NCBI GenBank assembly: GCA_913051905.1
Contig: CAJXBY010000163.1
Coordinates: 1 to 5,895 of the forward strand
DNA from: an uncultured Gammaproteobacteria bacterium
GTDB lineage: Bacteria; Pseudomonadota; Gammaproteobacteria; Arenicellales; UBA868
Reading direction: 5' to 3'
DNA length: 5,895 nt
The position numbers were made by a program, and so were the translations under genes. The notes under the pieces were generated by a model, which was not told where the DNA came from, did not search any database, and saw only the letters and a list, made by a program, of their open reading frames with translations. This document shows positions 4,716 through 5,895 of the stretch, piece after piece (position 1 is the first letter of the stretch; every line of letters begins with the position of its first letter).

Positions 4716-5895
4716 ATGACACGTGTCGCGATTATTGGAGCAGGGCCATGTGGTTTGAGTCAGTTGCGGTCATTCCAGCAGGCCGCAGAAGGGGGTGCTG
4801 ACATTCCAGATATCGTCTGTTTTGAGCGCCAGGGTGACTGGGGTGGCTTGTGGAACTATACCTGGCGTACGGGCACCGATGAGTTTGGTGAACCTGTTCA
4901 CGGCAGCATGTATCGTTATCTCTGGTCGAACGGACCGAAGGAGTGTCTGGAATTTGCCGACTACAGTTTCGATGAGCATTTCGGCAAGCCGATTCCGTCG
5001 TTTCCGCCCAGGGCACCTTTGCGGGACTACATTGTCGGGCGGGCCGAGAAGTCAAACGTTCGTGACTGGGTTCGGTTCAATCAATCGGTCCGTGATGTTC
5101 ACTACGATGAGGACGATAACCGTTTCATCATCAGATCAGTTCATCTACCTGACAATACCGATAGTGAGGAAGCCTTTGATTACCTGATTGTGGCAACAGG
5201 ACATTTTTCGGTGCCACATGTTCCCCAGTTTGACGGAATTGACCGATTCCCCGGCCGCGTTATTCACGGTCACGACTTCCGGGATGCCGTTGAGTTCTCC
5301 GGTCAACGCCTGCTTGTCATCGGGGCCAGTTATTCAGCAGAAGATATTGCGCTGCAGAGCCTTAAATACGGGGCAGCCTCAGTGAGTTGCAGCTATCGAA
5401 CAGGTCCGATGGGGTTCAGGTGGCCGCAGGGAATTGAAGAGTTACCGCTGGTCGAGCGATTTGAAGGTAAGACAGTGCATTTCTCGGGCGGTGATACACG
5501 GGAGATCGATGCTGTCGTGATGTGTACTGGTTACCTGCATCATTTCCCGTTTTTACCTGAACCATTACGACTGGCGACGCACAATCGACTCTATCCCGGT
5601 ACGCTCTTCAAAGGCGTGGTCTGGATAGATAATCCCGCGCTGATGTATCTTGGTATGCAGGATCAGTATTACACGTTCAGCATGTTTGACGCACAGGCCT
5701 GGTATGCTCGGGATGTGATCCTGGGCCGCATTGAACTTCCTTCAGGCAGCGACATGAAGTCTGATGCAGTAGCATGGCAGACTCGGGAAGAATCCCTTGA
5801 GGATCCGATTCAGGAGATCGATTTTCAGACCGACTACTGCAAAGACCTGTGTCTGGCCCTGGACTATTCGCTGGACTGGGATCTGGCCAGTGATA
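4716..5895 (+). CDS. tmm: Trimethylamine monooxygenase (bacterial flavin-containing monooxygenase), C-terminus cut by the right window edge
   Basis: A cytosolic FAD- and NADPH-dependent enzyme that oxidises trimethylamine to trimethylamine N-oxide; bacterial members also S-oxidise dimethylsulfide. I translated 393 codons from the ATG at 4716, open to the window edge. Family members are about 440-460 residues, so roughly 50-65 residues are missing. FAD site: G8-A-G10-P-C-G13, with E37 in VCFERQGDWGGLWNY. The segment MYRYLWSNGPKECLEF (65-80) is highly characteristic of Tmm, with N72 at the position of the catalytic asparagine. The FMO signature FxGxxxHxxxF is at 178-188. NADPH site: VIGASYSAED (201-210), including Y206, a tyrosine conserved in Tmm. 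CTGYLHHFPFLP at 270-281 and YLGMQDQYYTFSMFDAQAWYARDV at 311-334 agree closely with Tmm sequences I recall. C12 replaces the more usual serine or alanine in the FAD loop. The neighbouring GlnT/GmaS-like ligase and Amt fit methylated-amine use. The protein call is secure from motif order; kinetics and true substrate are inferred. Confidence 0.93.
   Translation, partial: MTRVAIIGAGPCGLSQLRSFQQAAEGGADIPDIVCFERQGDWGGLWNYTWRTGTDEFGEPVHGSMYRYLWSNGPKECLEFADYSFDEHFGKPIPSFPPRAPLRDYIVGRAEKSNVRDWVRFNQSVRDVHYDEDDNRFIIRSVHLPDNTDSEEAFDYLIVATGHFSVPHVPQFDGIDRFPGRVIHGHDFRDAVEFSGQRLLVIGASYSAEDIALQSLKYGAASVSCSYRTGPMGFRWPQGIEELPLVERFEGKTVHFSGGDTREIDAVVMCTGYLHHFPFLPEPLRLATHNRLYPGTLFKGVVWIDNPALMYLGMQDQYYTFSMFDAQAWYARDVILGRIELPSGSDMKSDAVAWQTREESLEDPIQEIDFQTDYCKDLCLALDYSLDWDLASD

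Noticed and set aside
4795..5187. 130-codon open frame on the plus strand within tmm
   Set aside because: Out-of-frame shadow of the Tmm reading frame, which carries all the conserved motifs.
1..5895. Mobile elements, CRISPR arrays, tRNA or rRNA genes
   Set aside because: No transposase or integrase motifs, no regularly spaced repeats of CRISPR size, and no tRNA or rRNA sequence signatures were seen.

Overview
The window looks like part of a nitrogen and methylated-amine gene region from a bacterial chromosome, probably a marine or otherwise aquatic proteobacterium. This assignment rests on the gene content (trimethylamine monooxygenase, a GlnT/GmaS-type glutamine synthetase and an Amt transporter are typical of marine methylated-amine users), moderate base composition and ordinary Shine-Dalgarno sites. 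No rRNA or other phylogenetic marker is present, so the taxon is an inference.

Layout: (1) 1-1183, minus strand: an Amt-family ammonium transporter, complete at its N-terminus and cut by the left edge. (2) 1184-1577: a 394-bp divergent intergenic region, AT-rich in its right half, carrying short direct and inverted repeats that look like operators. (3) 1578-2930, plus strand: a type III glutamine synthetase/gamma-glutamylmethylamide synthetase family ligase with a GTG start. (4) 2971-3984, plus strand, 40 bp downstream: a MetX-like alpha/beta hydrolase or acyltransferase, probably in the same transcript. (5) 4069-4407, minus strand, convergent: a small single-domain cupin. (6) 4408-4715: a second divergent intergenic region with short repeats and a weak candidate promoter. 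(7) 4716 to the right edge, plus strand: trimethylamine monooxygenase (Tmm), lacking only its C-terminal part.

A working model that fits these genes: Tmm oxidises trimethylamine to its N-oxide. Enzymes outside the window would demethylate this to dimethylamine and methylamine. The ligase would couple methylamine (or ammonia) to glutamate. Amt would import ammonium (possibly methylammonium) or recapture what leaks out. The alpha/beta hydrolase and the cupin have no assigned role and are the least understood parts. No mobile element, CRISPR array, tRNA or rRNA was seen.
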